A stretch of 64,000 bases of DNA, taken from contig JAGBFH010000006.1 of assembly GCA_017936605.1 (NCBI GenBank), positions 186,001-250,000 on the forward strand. Reading direction: 5' to 3'. Position 1 is the first letter of the stretch. Each line of letters begins with the position of its first letter. A program made the position numbers and the translations under genes. Source of the stretch: Tidjanibacter sp. GTDB lineage: Bacteria; Bacteroidota; Bacteroidia; Bacteroidales; Rikenellaceae. The notes under the pieces were generated by a model. That model saw only the letters and a program-made list of their open reading frames with translations, was not told where the DNA came from and ran no database searches. Positions 42,974 through 53,149 of the stretch are shown in pieces.

Positions 42974-44119
42974 ATGACTACTCCACGACATAAACGCGGC
43001 TTCAGGGTGCCAAGCGGCATCCTTTGCCTCTTGGTGATTTTCCTGCTTTTTGGCTACTTGGGCGTGAAGATGGGAACGGCCAATATGCTCAATACCATTA
43101 TGCATACGGCCCACGATTTGCTGCTCAACACAGTCTTCTACCTGATGGCTATCTGTGTGATTACAGGTGCTTTGGGTAAGATATTTGTTGAGTTTGGTGT
43201 TGTAAGACTCTTGGAGAAATTGCTGCGCCCTCTGATGAAACCCCTCTTCAACCTCCCCGGAGTGGCCTCGCTGGGTGCGGTTGTGACCTTCCTGTCCGAC
43301 AACCCCGCCATAATCTCTCTCTCGCAGGATAAACGCTTCGCCTCCTATTTCAAGAAGTACCAGTATATCTCGCTCACCAACTTCGGCACCGCCTTTGGTA
43401 TGGGCCTGCTGGTGATAGTTTTTATGATTGGTCAGGGGTATTTCATTGAGCCTTTGGTGGGCTTTGTGGGCGCGATGGTTGGCTGTGTGGTCTCCACACG
43501 ACTTATGCAGCGCTCCGTGCTTAAGGCATACCCTAACTTCCGTCACGAGCCCGCCGTTGTGGAGCAGTTTGAGGAGAAGGAAGAGATCATTGAGTATAAA
43601 AAACCGCTGTTCCAGCGCATTCTGGACTCGCTTTTGGATGGCGGTAAGACGGGTGTAGATGTCGGCCTTGCGATTATCCCCGGTGTACTGATTATCTCAA
43701 CTCTGGTGATGATTCTGACCTTTGGCCCCTCGGAGTCGGGCGCATATACGGGCGCGGCTTATGAGGGTACGGCTCTGCTGCCACTGCTGGCAGGTAAGGT
43801 GAGCTTCATCTTCGAGTGGCTCTTCGGCTTTGAGGACCCCCATCTGGTGGCATTCCCCATCACGGCACTCGGTGCTGTGGGCGCTGCTCTGGGCCTCATC
43901 CCCGAGTTCGCAGCCTCGGGCTGGATTGACGGCAACGCTATCGCCGTCTTTACCGCTATCGGTATGTGCTGGAGCGGCTATCTGAGCACCCATACCGCGA
44001 TGCTCGACACCCTCGGCTACCGCAGCCTCACCTCCAAAGCCATTGGTGCCCACACCATCGGTGGCCTCGTCGCCGCAGTGACCGCCCACTGGCTCTACCT
44101 GTTGATTATGTTGATATAA
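42974..44119 (+). CDS. nucleoside recognition (Gate) domain membrane protein
   Basis: 381-residue inner-membrane protein with about eight helices and two Gate-type repeats: SLGAVVTFLSDNPAIISLSQ (about 96-116) and the C-terminal AIGMCWSGYLSTHTAMLDTL. A charged cytoplasmic loop at about 190-215 (FEEKEEIIEYKKP) separates them. Gate domains occur in nucleoside transporters and sporulation proteins; the substrate of stand-alone members like this is not known. Directly after the porin gene and likely co-transcribed. Confidence 0.88.
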   Translation: MTTPRHKRGFRVPSGILCLLVIFLLFGYLGVKMGTANMLNTIMHTAHDLLLNTVFYLMAICVITGALGKIFVEFGVVRLLEKLLRPLMKPLFNLPGVASLGAVVTFLSDNPAIISLSQDKRFASYFKKYQYISLTNFGTAFGMGLLVIVFMIGQGYFIEPLVGFVGAMVGCVVSTRLMQRSVLKAYPNFRHEPAVVEQFEEKEEIIEYKKPLFQRILDSLLDGGKTGVDVGLAIIPGVLIISTLVMILTFGPSESGAYTGAAYEGTALLPLLAGKVSFIFEWLFGFEDPHLVAFPITALGAVGAALGLIPEFAASGWIDGNAIAVFTAIGMCWSGYLSTHTAMLDTLGYRSLTSKAIGAHTIGGLVAAVTAHWLYLLIMLI

Positions 44120-44143
44120 ATCAATCCTAACGACTCGCCTATA

Positions 44144-44177
44144 CAACTCACGGGTATCTTTTTTGATACCCGTGAGT
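44144..44177. terminator. bidirectional terminator between Gate permease and DUF3784 gene
   Basis: Perfect 14-base arms AACTCACGGGTATC/GATACCCGTGAGTT around six T residues, followed by TGTTTTTG. Lies between convergent genes. Confidence 0.88.
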
Positions 44178-44201
44178 TTGTTTTTGTCTAAAGAGTTGAT
44201 G

Positions 44202-44498
44202 TTAGTTTTTTGCCCAGGTGTTGCCGAGGACGAGAATTAGGATTGTGACGGGGAGGATGGTTACAATCAAGAAGGCCTCGTAGGCGACAAAGAGGTCGAG
44301 GAGGACAAGTGCGCCAACGGCCAACATTCCGATGCCCATCACCAGTCGCAGGCGGCGGATGTTATATTCGGCCCTCTCCTCGGCTGAGGCTGTGTTGTAG
44401 CCCGAGATGAGCCAGTCGCCACGCCCAAGGAGAAGCAGTACGCCAGCGGCCACGCAAATGGCTACGACGATAAGGAGTGTGATGCTCTCTGCTGTCAT
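44202..44498 (-). CDS. DUF3784-like small membrane protein
   Basis: 98 residues, three hydrophobic segments (about 5-25, 52-70, 72-92). The motif LLLGRGDWLISGYNTAS (about 22-38) followed by an acidic/basic stretch EERAEYNIRRL is the DUF3784 pattern (from memory). Function unknown. Last gene of the minus-strand unit with two M23 peptidases, 12 bases after the second of them. Confidence 0.8.
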   Translation of the reverse strand: MTAESITLLIVVAICVAAGVLLLLGRGDWLISGYNTASAEERAEYNIRRLRLVMGIGMLAVGALVLLDLFVAYEAFLIVTILPVTILILVLGNTWAKN

Positions 44499-44510
44499 AA
44501 TATCAGGTTA

Positions 44511-45464
44511 TTAGTCAAATGATTGCATACCACTCTGGGCAATCTTTATGATGCGCTGGTAGTCATAGGGGGTGAGCTCCATAAAGAAGTAGTGGATGGG
44601 GTCCACCCTCATACCCTTATACCTCACCTCATAGTGGAGGTGGGGCGAGAGCGAAAGGCCCGTATTGCCCGAGAGGCCAATAATGTCGCCGCGCTTGACA
44701 GTTTGTCCCTCCTTGACATCAATGCGCGAGAGGTGGCGGTACTGCGTTTCGTATCCCGAGCCGTGGTCGATGATGATATATTTGCCTGCCGATGTGGGGC
44801 GGGTCCTGACCTCCGACACCTTGCCGTCGGCGGTGGCGAAGACGCGCGAGCCTACGGGGACTGCAAAGTCCACACCCTGATGCGATGCCATAGTCTTGTA
44901 GAAGGGGTGTATGAGCATACCGTAGGGGGCGGTGAGTAGGGTGAGCTGCTTGTTGATGATGGGTTGGATGGCGGGGATGTAGTTGGTTTTGGTGCCGAGG
45001 CTGTCGACCACCTCGTTGATATAGTTGCACATAGCCAGCAGGTTGCGCTCTTCGTTTTCGAATCGCTCCATACGACTGAAGAACTCGCTCTGGAGTTCCC
45101 TTTCGCTCATCTGCTCAAGGCGTTGCTGATTCTCCCAACGGCGGTCGGTGGAACTGTCAAGAAAGTCGTAGGGCTCCGACTCGAAGAGAATCCTGAAGAC
45201 ATTGCGATCCCTCTCAATCACATTGTCGAGCACCAATAGTACCGTGTCATAGCGACCATCAATGGCCTCGTAGTTATCCTCGAGGCGGTCGTTTATGGCC
45301 CTTTGGCGGCTCTGCGAAGGGGTGTCGAAGAGCGAATAGAAGAGGTATGTCGCCCCGAGAGCCACCGCAAAAATCGCAATGTTGGAGAGGGCGCCGAGGA
45401 GTGCTCGACGGGTGCGATGTTGGCGTGTTTCGCTCGGTGGATATATGTTGTATCTTCTGCTCAT
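44511..45464 (-). CDS. M23 family metallopeptidase (second copy)
   Basis: 317-residue membrane-anchored LytM/M23 protein. Short cytoplasmic N-terminus, one membrane helix (about 24-43), a coiled-coil region (about 55-165), and the catalytic domain (about 195-290). Zinc motifs are HQGVDFAVPVGSRV (H-x3-D) and SPHLHYEVRYKG (H-x-H). Both motifs are intact, so it is probably an active peptidoglycan endopeptidase. Adjacent paralogue of 45473-46447, 8 bases apart, with the same layout; tandem duplication is likely. Confidence 0.93.
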   Translation of the reverse strand: MSRRYNIYPPSETRQHRTRRALLGALSNIAIFAVALGATYLFYSLFDTPSQSRQRAINDRLEDNYEAIDGRYDTVLLVLDNVIERDRNVFRILFESEPYDFLDSSTDRRWENQQRLEQMSERELQSEFFSRMERFENEERNLLAMCNYINEVVDSLGTKTNYIPAIQPIINKQLTLLTAPYGMLIHPFYKTMASHQGVDFAVPVGSRVFATADGKVSEVRTRPTSAGKYIIIDHGSGYETQYRHLSRIDVKEGQTVKRGDIIGLSGNTGLSLSPHLHYEVRYKGMRVDPIHYFFMELTPYDYQRIIKIAQSGMQSFD

Positions 45465-45472
45465 TATTGCTT

Positions 45473-46447
45473 CTATTCGATGGTCTCAAATGTTGTGGCT
45501 TTGGCCTGCTCGATAATCTCGTCGAGCTCCTCGACGCTCATATCTCTGCGGAAGTAGTTTATGGGGTCCACATTGTTGCCCATATAGAGCACCTCGTAGT
45601 GGAGGTGGGGACCCGTAGAACCGCCTGAAGAGCCCACATAACCAATTAGTTCTCCGCGTTTTACATATTGTCCCTCGTGGACCAGTCGTTTGCTCAGGTG
45701 GGCGTAGCGGGTCTTGTAGCCGAAGCCGTGGTCGATGACTATCTGCTGGCCATAGCTACGCTTTGCTTCGCCCTGCTCGGAGATGGTGACCTCGCCGTTA
45801 CCAGTGGCATAAACAGGGTCGCCTGTGCGGGCACCGAAGTCAAGGCCTTTGTGCTCAATGTAGCGGTTGTGAATGGGGTGCAGTCGTGTGCCGAAAGCAC
45901 CGATATGGCCCCTCAGGTCGCGCTTGTTGATGGGCCAAATGGCGGGAATCGAGGCAGCCATCAGCTCTTTGTCTTTGGAGAGCAGTTGCAGCTGGTCGAG
46001 TGACTTGCTCTCGAGGTAGAGTAGGCGAGTGTGGGCATCGAGCATCTTCCACGCCTTCAGTGCAATGCCGCCGTAGGCGCTGCTGCAATCGGCATAGAAG
46101 GAGGGCGCGTAGGGGGTGTAGATGCCCTTGATGGAGAGGGTGTCGGAGCCGAATAGGGCTCTGTAGATATGTTTGTCGCGGTGGTGGAGCTCCTCGATTT
46201 TTGCGCCCGTAGACTCAATGCGACCCGAAAGCGAGGCAATCTTACCCGCCACCTCCACGCCCTGCTCCTCGAGTCGGTGGAGTTTGGGGGTGTAGTAGGA
46301 GAGCGAATAGACGAGGTTTACCACCGAGGCGGCTATGAAAAAGAGCAAAAATCGCCTCACGGCCAGATACCTTTTCAGGCGCTGTGGGCGTTCCACTGGC
46401 TCATAGGTGAGCGTTTTGGGGTTGAATTTGTACTCTTTTTGGCTCAT
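45473..46447 (-). CDS. M23 family metallopeptidase (first copy)
   Basis: 324 residues: a basic cytoplasmic N-terminus (about 1-28), one membrane helix (LLFFIAASVVNLVYSLSYYT), a coiled coil, then the M23 domain. Zinc motifs HKGLDFGARTGDPVYATGNG and GPHLHYEVLYMG are intact. Expected to cut peptide cross-links in the periplasm. Divergent from alaS; both -7 elements lie in the 98-base gap. Confidence 0.93.
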   Translation of the reverse strand: MSQKEYKFNPKTLTYEPVERPQRLKRYLAVRRFLLFFIAASVVNLVYSLSYYTPKLHRLEEQGVEVAGKIASLSGRIESTGAKIEELHHRDKHIYRALFGSDTLSIKGIYTPYAPSFYADCSSAYGGIALKAWKMLDAHTRLLYLESKSLDQLQLLSKDKELMAASIPAIWPINKRDLRGHIGAFGTRLHPIHNRYIEHKGLDFGARTGDPVYATGNGEVTISEQGEAKRSYGQQIVIDHGFGYKTRYAHLSKRLVHEGQYVKRGELIGYVGSSGGSTGPHLHYEVLYMGNNVDPINYFRRDMSVEELDEIIEQAKATTFETIE

Positions 46448-46475
46448 TATTATAAATAATGTTCTCTTGTGGTTA

Positions 46476-46483
46476 CAAAATTA
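46476..46483 (-). promoter_or_regulatory. -7 element (TAATTTTG) for the M23 operon
   Basis: Consensus match on the minus strand, 29 bases before the M23 ATG. Mirrors the alaS -7 element 12 bases away. Confidence 0.5.
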
Positions 46484-46495
46484 GAGTAAATTATG

Positions 46496-46503
46496 TAATT
46501 TTG
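46496..46503 (+). promoter_or_regulatory. -7 element (TAATTTTG) for alaS
   Basis: Consensus match 43 bases before the alaS ATG; no clear -33 TTTG. Confidence 0.5.
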
Positions 46504-46545
46504 CAACCTTGAAAACGAGAGTAATTATTTTAGAGATTATAGATT

Positions 46546-49161
46546 ATGATGACTTCGAACGAAATCAGGAAGAAATTTCTTGACTTTTTCCAGAGCAAAG
46601 GACACACCATTGTCCCCTCGGCACCTATGGTTGTGAAGAACGACCCCACGCTGATGTTTACCAACGCAGGTATGAACCAATTTAAGGATATCTTCTTGGG
46701 CAATGCCGAGAAGAAGTACAACCGCGCGGCCGACACCCAGAAGTGTCTGCGCGTTTCGGGTAAGCACAACGACCTCGAGGAGGTTGGTCACGACACCTAC
46801 CACCACACTATGTTCGAGATGCTCGGTAACTGGTCTTTCGGCGACTACTTCAAGAAAGAGGCCATCGAATGGGCTTGGGAGCTTCTGACGGAGGTCTACA
46901 AGATGCCCAAGGATAGGCTCTATGCCACCGTCTTTGAGGGCGCGCCCGAGGATGGCGTACCTATGGACCAGGAGGCTTATGATTTGTGGAAGCAGTATCT
47001 GCCCGAGGATCACATCATCCTTGGCAACAAGCACGATAACTTCTGGGAGATGGGCGAGACCGGCCCCTGCGGTCCTTGCAGCGAGATTCACTTCGACCTG
47101 CGTAGCGACGAGGAGCGTGCCGCAAAGCCCGGTAGAGAGATGGTTAATATGGGTCACCACTTGGTGATTGAGATTTGGAACCTTGTGTTTATGCAGTTTA
47201 ACCGCAAGGCCAACGGCTCGCTGGAGCCCCTGCCACACAAACATATCGACACCGGTATGGGCTTCGAGAGGCTCTGTATGGTGCTCCAGAATAAGCAGAG
47301 CAACTACGATACCGATGTGTTCCAGACCCGCATTAGCGAGATTGCAGCCCTCTCGGGTAAGCGTTACGGCGAGGATGAGAAGGCCGATGTGGCTATGAGG
47401 GTTATCGCAGACCACCTGCGCACCATCTCGTTCTCGATTGCCGACGGTCAGCTGCCCAGCAATGTGAAGGCCGGCTATGTGATTCGCCGAATCCTCCGCC
47501 GTGCAGTTCGCTACGGCTACACCTACCTCGGCTTTAATGAGCCCTTCATCTGCAAACTCGTTCCCGGTCTGGTGGAGCAGATGGGTGAGCAGTTCCCCGA
47601 GCTCAAGGCTCAGCAGAATCTGATCGTGAGCGTCATCGGCGAGGAGGAGACCGCATTCCTCAAAACCCTCGCTACGGGTATCAACCTGCTGGAGGGTGTT
47701 ATGAACAAGAGTCGTGCGGCTGGTAAGAGTGTTATTGATGGTAAGTCGGCATTTACCCTCTACGATACCTATGGATTCCCCATCGACCTTACCGAGCTCA
47801 TCGCAAGGGAGAATGGTATGGGTGTAGACCTCGAGGCTTTCGATGTGGAGCTTCAGGCACAGAAGGCTCGCTCGCGCAATGCAGCCGCTGTTGAAAATGA
47901 CGACTGGGTGGAGCTCGTTGCAGGTGCAACGACCGAGTTTGTGGGCTACGACAGCCTCACTGCTGAGGTTAAGATTGTGCGCTACCGCAAGGTGACCACC
48001 AAGGGCAAGACCCTCTATCAGCTCGTCTTCGACCGCACCCCCTTCTATGCCAATAGCGGTGGTCAGGTAGGCGACAAGGGTACCATTGAGGCCGCAGGCA
48101 AGAGCCTCGCAGTTCTGGATACCATCAAGGAGAACGGTCTTCCTATCCACATCGTTTCGGAGCTTCCCGAGAGTGTGGAGGCTACATTTGTGGCAACCGT
48201 AGATAAGGAGAGCCGCTTGGCTTCGGCTCGCCACCACTCCGTAACCCACCTTATGCACAAGGCCCTGAGGGATATCCTCGGCACCCATGTGGAGCAGAAA
48301 GGTTCGCTCGTATGTCCCGAGTATCTGCGTTTTGACTTCTCGCACTTCCAGAAGGTGAGCGAGGAGGAGCTCCGCGAGGTCGAGAGGGCTGTGAATCGTA
48401 TGATTCGCGAGAACTACGCCCTTGATGAGAGGCGTGAGTGCACCATTGAGGAGGCTCAGAAGGCCGGCGCAATGATGCTCTTCGGCGAGAAGTACGGCGA
48501 CAAGGTGAGGATGATTGGCTTTGGCGACTCGGTGGAGCTTTGTGGTGGTACCCATGTGAGCGCAACGGGTGTCATTGGTCAGTTCAAGATTGTTAGCGAG
48601 AGCGCCATCTCGGCAGGCGTAAGGCGTGTTGAGGCTATCGCAGGTGGCGTGGCTGAGGAGGCTGCCTACAAGGTGGAGGAGACCCTGAAGGAGATTCAGA
48701 AGACCGTGGGCTCGCCAGTGCTGTTGCAGGCCATCAGGAAGATGATGGACGACAATGCCGAGCTGCGCAAGGAGATTGAGTCGTTCCGCGCCGAGAAGGC
48801 CAAGGCAGTAGCCGCCGAACTTGGCAAACTTCTTGAGGGCAAGAGAGTAATCTCGAAGATTGTGGATATGCCCGTAGATATGATTAAGGATGCTGTCTAT
48901 GCACTCCGCACCGCCAATCCCGATGTGGCCATCGTTCTGGGTAGCCGCGAGGGAGGCAAGCCTATGTTGGCTGTGGCTGTGGGTGACAACCTCGTTAAGG
49001 CCGGTGTGAAGGCCGGTGACATTGTGCGCATTGCTGCTAAGGAGATGCAGGGTGGCGGTGGCGGTCAGCCCTTCTATGCAACCGCCGGCGGTAAGAATCC
49101 CGAGGGTCTGGAGAGGGCTATTGCCGTTGCCGAGGAGATGGTTATCGCAGTGGTGAAATAA
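46546..49161 (+). CDS. alaS: alanyl-tRNA synthetase
   Basis: Class II synthetase charging tRNA-Ala; 871 residues, full length. The N-terminal catalytic domain has [34 protein letters not shown] and [13 protein letters not shown]. The editing domain contains [17 protein letters not shown] and [12 protein letters not shown] with zinc ligands. The C-Ala domain ends with [19 protein letters not shown]. No truncation. gpmI follows after 53 bases. Confidence 0.98.
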   Translation: MMTSNEIRKKFLDFFQSKGHTIVPSAPMVVKNDPTLMFTNAGMNQFKDIFLGNAEKKYNRAADTQKCLRVSGKHNDLEEVGHDTYHHTMFEMLGNWSFGDYFKKEAIEWAWELLTEVYKMPKDRLYATVFEGAPEDGVPMDQEAYDLWKQYLPEDHIILGNKHDNFWEMGETGPCGPCSEIHFDLRSDEERAAKPGREMVNMGHHLVIEIWNLVFMQFNRKANGSLEPLPHKHIDTGMGFERLCMVLQNKQSNYDTDVFQTRISEIAALSGKRYGEDEKADVAMRVIADHLRTISFSIADGQLPSNVKAGYVIRRILRRAVRYGYTYLGFNEPFICKLVPGLVEQMGEQFPELKAQQNLIVSVIGEEETAFLKTLATGINLLEGVMNKSRAAGKSVIDGKSAFTLYDTYGFPIDLTELIARENGMGVDLEAFDVELQAQKARSRNAAAVENDDWVELVAGATTEFVGYDSLTAEVKIVRYRKVTTKGKTLYQLVFDRTPFYANSGGQVGDKGTIEAAGKSLAVLDTIKENGLPIHIVSELPESVEATFVATVDKESRLASARHHSVTHLMHKALRDILGTHVEQKGSLVCPEYLRFDFSHFQKVSEEELREVERAVNRMIRENYALDERRECTIEEAQKAGAMMLFGEKYGDKVRMIGFGDSVELCGGTHVSATGVIGQFKIVSESAISAGVRRVEAIAGGVAEEAAYKVEETLKEIQKTVGSPVLLQAIRKMMDDNAELRKEIESFRAEKAKAVAAELGKLLEGKRVISKIVDMPVDMIKDAVYALRTANPDVAIVLGSREGGKPMLAVAVGDNLVKAGVKAGDIVRIAAKEMQGGGGGQPFYATAGGKNPEGLERAIAVAEEMVIAVVK

Positions 49162-49214
49162 GAGCCAACAAAAGGTTAGTTAGAATTAGTTACGCAAAAT
49201 AGATAAGAAGTATT

Positions 49215-50744
49215 ATGGCACAGAAAGTATTGCTTATGATTCTCGATGGCTGGGGCAAAGGTAACCACTCCAAGAGTGATGTTATCTACTCCGCACAGCC
49301 CGAGTATATGAACTCCCTGGAGGCTAAGTACCCCAACGCCGAGCTCCGCACCGATGGTGAGAATGTGGGTCTGCCCGAGGGTCAGATGGGTAACTCCGAG
49401 GTGGGTCACCTCAATATTGGCGCCGGTAGGGTGGTCTATCAGGACCTGGTGAAGATTAACCGCGCCTGCCGCGACAACTCCATTATGGAGAATAAGGAGG
49501 TGAAGGCCGCCTTTGAGTATGCCAAAGAGAGGGGCGTGAAGGTTCACTTTATGGGCCTTGTGAGCGACGGTGGCGTACACAGCCAGCAGTCCCACCTGGA
49601 GAAACTATTTGACATCGCCCAGGCTTACGGCCTGTCGGATAGGACCTTTGTACACTGCTTTATGGATGGTCGCGATACCGACCCCCAGAGCGGCAAGGGT
49701 TACATCGAGGCTCTGGAGAACCACCTGAAGGTGAGCGGCGGTAGGATTGCGTCGATTATCGGCCGCTACTATGCAATGGATAGGGACAAACGCTGGGAGA
49801 GGGTAAAGGTTGCCTACGACCAGATTGTACGCGGCGAGGGTAAGCACTCGCGCGATATGGTTGCTGCTATGCAGGAGAGCTACAACGAGGGTGTGACCGA
49901 CGAGTTCGTGAAACCCATTGTGGCCGTTGACGAGAACGACAAGCCCATCGGTCTTCTGGAGGCCGACGATATGGTCATCTTCTTCAACTTCCGCAACGAT
50001 AGGGCAAAGGAGCTCACTATCGTTCTCACACAGCAGGATATGCCTGAGGAGGGTATGACCACGCTGCCCCTCTACTACTGCTGTATGACCCCCTACGATG
50101 CCAAGTTTGAGGGTCTTCATATCCTCTTCGACAAGGACAATGTGGAGAATACCATCGGCGAGTATGTGTCGTCGTTGGGCCTTAGGCAGCTGCGTATCGC
50201 CGAGACCGAGAAGTATGCCCACGTGACCTTCTTCCTCAATGGCGGTAGGGAGGCTGAGTTTGCAGGCGAGAGCCGCATCCTTATTCCCTCGCCCAAGGTT
50301 GCGACATACGACCTCCAGCCCGAGATGAGCGCCCCCGAGGTGGCCGAGGCTCTGGTTAAGGAGCTCAAGAAGCAGGAGTTCGACTTCATCGCCCTGAACT
50401 TCGCAAACGGCGATATGGTTGGTCATACCGGAGTTTGGGATGCTATCCACAAGGCCGTGAAGACCGTTGACGCTTGCGTGAAGGATGTGGTTACGACCGC
50501 TGTTGAGAACGGCTATGAGGTGGTGATTATAGCCGACCACGGCAACGCCGATAATGCTGTCAATGAGGACGGTACCCCCAATACGGCACACTCCCTGAAC
50601 CCTGTTCCCATCATTGTGGTTTCGGATAGGGTTAAGAGCGTAGAGAATGGCGTTCTGGCAGATGTGGCCCCCACCGTACTGAAACTTATGGGCCTTGAGC
50701 AGCCCGCCGAGATGACGGGTAAAGCCTTAGTGGATTTCAAGTAG
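49215..50744 (+). CDS. gpmI: 2,3-bisphosphoglycerate-independent phosphoglycerate mutase
   Basis: Manganese-dependent glycolytic mutase, 509 residues. Asp11 (MILDGWGKG) and the phospho-acceptor Ser61 ([16 protein letters not shown]) are in place. The substrate loop [20 protein letters not shown] and the second metal site IADHGNADN and [10 protein letters not shown] complete the alkaline-phosphatase-fold active site. Shares the strand with alaS, followed by a terminator that is fused to the next promoter. Confidence 0.97.
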   Translation: MAQKVLLMILDGWGKGNHSKSDVIYSAQPEYMNSLEAKYPNAELRTDGENVGLPEGQMGNSEVGHLNIGAGRVVYQDLVKINRACRDNSIMENKEVKAAFEYAKERGVKVHFMGLVSDGGVHSQQSHLEKLFDIAQAYGLSDRTFVHCFMDGRDTDPQSGKGYIEALENHLKVSGGRIASIIGRYYAMDRDKRWERVKVAYDQIVRGEGKHSRDMVAAMQESYNEGVTDEFVKPIVAVDENDKPIGLLEADDMVIFFNFRNDRAKELTIVLTQQDMPEEGMTTLPLYYCCMTPYDAKFEGLHILFDKDNVENTIGEYVSSLGLRQLRIAETEKYAHVTFFLNGGREAEFAGESRILIPSPKVATYDLQPEMSAPEVAEALVKELKKQEFDFIALNFANGDMVGHTGVWDAIHKAVKTVDACVKDVVTTAVENGYEVVIIADHGNADNAVNEDGTPNTAHSLNPVPIIVVSDRVKSVENGVLADVAPTVLKLMGLEQPAEMTGKALVDFK

Positions 50745-50776
50745 GAACCTATATAGGATAGATATATAAATTGAGT

Positions 50777-50805
50777 AAATCGGGCTGAATTATTCAGCCC
50801 GATTT
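50777..50805 (+). terminator. terminator of gpmI
   Basis: Perfect 13-base arms (AAATCGGGCTGAA) with a 3-base loop ending in TTTT. The trailing T run supplies the TTTG of the next promoter. Confidence 0.85.
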
Positions 50806-50835
50806 TGCTTTTATTCGGGAGTTTTCTTATATTTG
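50804..50835 (+). promoter_or_regulatory. promoter of the YD-repeat/TonB_C gene
   Basis: TTTG (50804-50807), 20-base spacer, TATATTTG (50828-50835), 27 bases before the chosen ATG. It excludes the in-frame ATG at 50805. Confidence 0.75.
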
Positions 50836-50861
50836 TGGAAAACTTAACATTGCATACCCTT

Positions 50862-52289
50862 ATGAAACGCCTATCTCTCCTTGTTGTGGCAATGCTTCTG
50901 GCCACCGCATCTTTCGCCCAAGTGAAGAAATCCCCTGCTCCTGAGCGCGCCGGTTGGGATTTGAATGTTGGACTATATGGGGATGTTCGAGCAGTCATTG
51001 TTACTGAAAATAAATTTGAGGAGTATTTTGGAGAGTATAAACCAATTGTCACATCGGAATGTCGATATATTTTTCACGAGAGTGGCAATGTGGCAAAGAA
51101 GCAGATAAAATTTCAATATAATGAATACTCGCACTCGCTTGAATATGAGTATGATTCGGCAGGCAGAAAGATTAGTATGTCGAATTTCGATGGCCTTGGA
51201 GAGAGCGGCAACTTAACACATAAGATTATCTATAAATATGACTCCATTGGAAATGTTGTTGAAAAGATAAGGTATAATGCTAATGGCAAGGCAGAAGAAA
51301 GATACTATTATAAATATGATGTAGCTAATAATCTTGTAGAAGAGTCGAAATACAACTCTATAGGCAGATGCTGTTATAATCACTATTATACCTATGAATA
51401 TGATTCCGCAGGGCGAGTTGTCAAAATAATACGGGGAGGTACAGGATACGACATTGAAATCTCGTTAACACCAGCGTCCTCAAGAAAAGCTGAAGAGAAC
51501 ATCATTAACTTTGCACTGGGCGAAAGTAGTCAAACCTATCAATATGATTCTGAAGGCAATTTGGTAGAGGAAATTGAATATGATCTCGGCTCATTATGGA
51601 AAAAATATACTTATGAATATGATGCTGCAGGTAATGTTGTTGGGGAAAACCGCTATGATAGCTTCAATTCATTGGTGGAGAAAACTACATTCAAATATGA
51701 TTCTGCGGGCAATAATTTTGAAAAGATTGTATATGATCAATACGGCGAAGTAGATGTGAAAGTTGTGGTTATGTACGATGCCAACGGCAATGTGTTGGAG
51801 GTAATAGAATACAGCTCTATGTATGATGGTAACGCTTTTGTGCCAAAACGAGCCGCAAAATTAGAGATATTTTATGACAATCACGAGGAGGTTGAGTTTA
51901 CTTTTAAGGACTTTACCGAAGAAGATATCATTGCAGAGAATGTAGAGGTTAAAGAGCATATTGTAGAGGAGCAAATCTTTGTGAAAGTTGAGCGAATGCC
52001 ATCATTTATGGGTGGCGACCTTAACACTTTCCGTCAGTGGTTTGGCACAGAGTTCAAGTATCCACAAGAGGCAATGGAGAATGGTATTCAGGGCATTGTT
52101 GTTGTGAAATTTGTGATTGAGATTGATGGTAGCCTTTCGAATGTCGAGTTCTTGCAGTCGCCTGACCCTATATTCAACGACGAGGTTGAGCGTGTTCTTA
52201 TGAGCTCGCCCAAGTGGAGGCCCGGATATCAGGGCGACGAGCCGGTTAGGGTAAGATATGTGCTTCCCATAAAATTGAATCTGAATTAA
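50862..52289 (+). CDS. secreted YD-repeat protein with C-terminal TonB domain
   Basis: 475 residues. Signal peptide MKRLSLLVVAMLLATASFAQ. Then about eight imperfect Tyr-Asp repeats of the form Y-x-YD-x-x-GN-x-V-E (about 100-350; YEYDSAGRKISM, YKYDSIGNVVEKIRY, YQYDSEGNLVEEIEYD). A C-terminal TonB-type domain follows (about 385-475; YPQEAMENGIQGIVVVKFVI, SPKWRPGYQGDEPVRVRYVL). The repeats are RHS/YD-like but no RHS core or toxin is present. No N-terminal membrane anchor other than the signal peptide, so it is not a classic TonB. The gene is clearly AT-richer than gpmI before it and the MORN gene after it. Function unknown. Confidence 0.85.
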   Translation: MKRLSLLVVAMLLATASFAQVKKSPAPERAGWDLNVGLYGDVRAVIVTENKFEEYFGEYKPIVTSECRYIFHESGNVAKKQIKFQYNEYSHSLEYEYDSAGRKISMSNFDGLGESGNLTHKIIYKYDSIGNVVEKIRYNANGKAEERYYYKYDVANNLVEESKYNSIGRCCYNHYYTYEYDSAGRVVKIIRGGTGYDIEISLTPASSRKAEENIINFALGESSQTYQYDSEGNLVEEIEYDLGSLWKKYTYEYDAAGNVVGENRYDSFNSLVEKTTFKYDSAGNNFEKIVYDQYGEVDVKVVVMYDANGNVLEVIEYSSMYDGNAFVPKRAAKLEIFYDNHEEVEFTFKDFTEEDIIAENVEVKEHIVEEQIFVKVERMPSFMGGDLNTFRQWFGTEFKYPQEAMENGIQGIVVVKFVIEIDGSLSNVEFLQSPDPIFNDEVERVLMSSPKWRPGYQGDEPVRVRYVLPIKLNLN

Positions 52290-52318
52290 TTGAAGAAAAC
52301 CTAAATACACCCTAAGAT

Positions 52319-52981
52319 ATGAAACGCGCTTTTAAGATTTCGATTGTGTCGCTCGCGGCGCTCTTGGCTGCGGTGACACTCCAGGCACAGAATTACAACG
52401 ATGCCACCAGCCCTATGCAGGGTGGCAGTTACGACTACTCCTACGATGATGTGGGTACCTCACAGCGCCGCGAGGCCAAGCCCCACTGGGTGGAGAAGCA
52501 GTACCCCGGTGGTGACAGCTACAAGGGCTATCAGGTGGGCGGCCAGAATCACGGTCTGGGCACCTATCTATGGGCCGATGGCTCGCGCTACGAGGGCGAG
52601 TTCAGCAAGGACTCCTTCGCGGGCTACGGCGTGCTCTATATGCCCGACGGCCGCACGGTCTATGAGGGTGAGTTCAAGAATAGCCAGCCCCACGGCCTCG
52701 GCACATTCTACTACACAGCCGGCTCGCGCTATGTGGGCGAGTGGGCCAACGGTGTGGAGTGCGGCACCGGCATACTCTACGATGCCGACTCGCGTGTGGT
52801 CTACTTTGGCGCCTGGAACAACGGCAAGCCCAATGGCAAAGGTGTCTACAACTGGGCCGATGGTCGCAAGTACATAGGCGCTTTCCGTGACGGCAAGAGC
52901 CACGGCAATGGCACGCTATATGGTGCCGACGGCAAGGTCGTCTTCGACGGTGAGTGGAAAGATGACAAGCCGGTAGAGTAG
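52319..52981 (+). CDS. secreted MORN-repeat protein
   Basis: 220 residues with signal peptide MKRAFKISIVSLAALLAAVTLQA. About six MORN units follow (YEGEFSKDSFAGYGVLYMPD, YVGEWANGVECGTGILYDAD, YIGAFRDGKSHGNGTLYGAD), each about 23 residues with the Y-x-G-x-W/F-x-x-G core. MORN strips form elongated beta surfaces; the binding partner is unknown. 29 bases after the YD/TonB_C gene, so co-expression is likely. GC content is back to normal. Confidence 0.9.
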   Translation: MKRAFKISIVSLAALLAAVTLQAQNYNDATSPMQGGSYDYSYDDVGTSQRREAKPHWVEKQYPGGDSYKGYQVGGQNHGLGTYLWADGSRYEGEFSKDSFAGYGVLYMPDGRTVYEGEFKNSQPHGLGTFYYTAGSRYVGEWANGVECGTGILYDADSRVVYFGAWNNGKPNGKGVYNWADGRKYIGAFRDGKSHGNGTLYGADGKVVFDGEWKDDKPVE

Positions 52982-53003
52982 GCGGACACTTCCTACAAAG
53001 TTT

Positions 53004-53035
53004 GCTCGCGGGTTACATTTTTGTAACCCGCGAGC
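53004..53035 (+). terminator. terminator of the MORN gene
   Basis: Perfect 14-base arms GCTCGCGGGTTACA/TGTAACCCGCGAGC around TTTT, followed by TTTATTTTG. Confidence 0.88.
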
Positions 53036-53075
53036 TTTATTTTGTTGGCAGAGGGCAGAGGGCAGAGGGCAGAGG

Positions 53076-53123
53076 ACAGACCTCTCCCGAGCTTCGCTCA
53101 CCCTCCCCTAACTTAGGGGAGGG
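53076..53123 (+). repeat. intergenic double-hairpin repeat, copy 5
   Basis: Small hairpin is GAGC-TTC-GCTC, then the CCCTCCCCTAACTTAGGGG palindrome. Preceded by four GCAGAGG units (about 53048-53076). Confidence 0.82.
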
Positions 53124-53149
53124 AATGGCCAAAAGGTAAGAACCCAAAG

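Noticed and set aside
46537..48555. 672-residue open frame on the minus strand
   Set aside because: Fully antisense to alaS, which has every expected motif. The antisense frame is open because of codon bias and encodes low-complexity His/Leu-rich sequence.
50862..52289. RHS toxin or polymorphic toxin
   Set aside because: YD repeats are present, but there is no RHS core box, no C-terminal toxin domain and no immunity gene; the C-terminus is a TonB-type domain.
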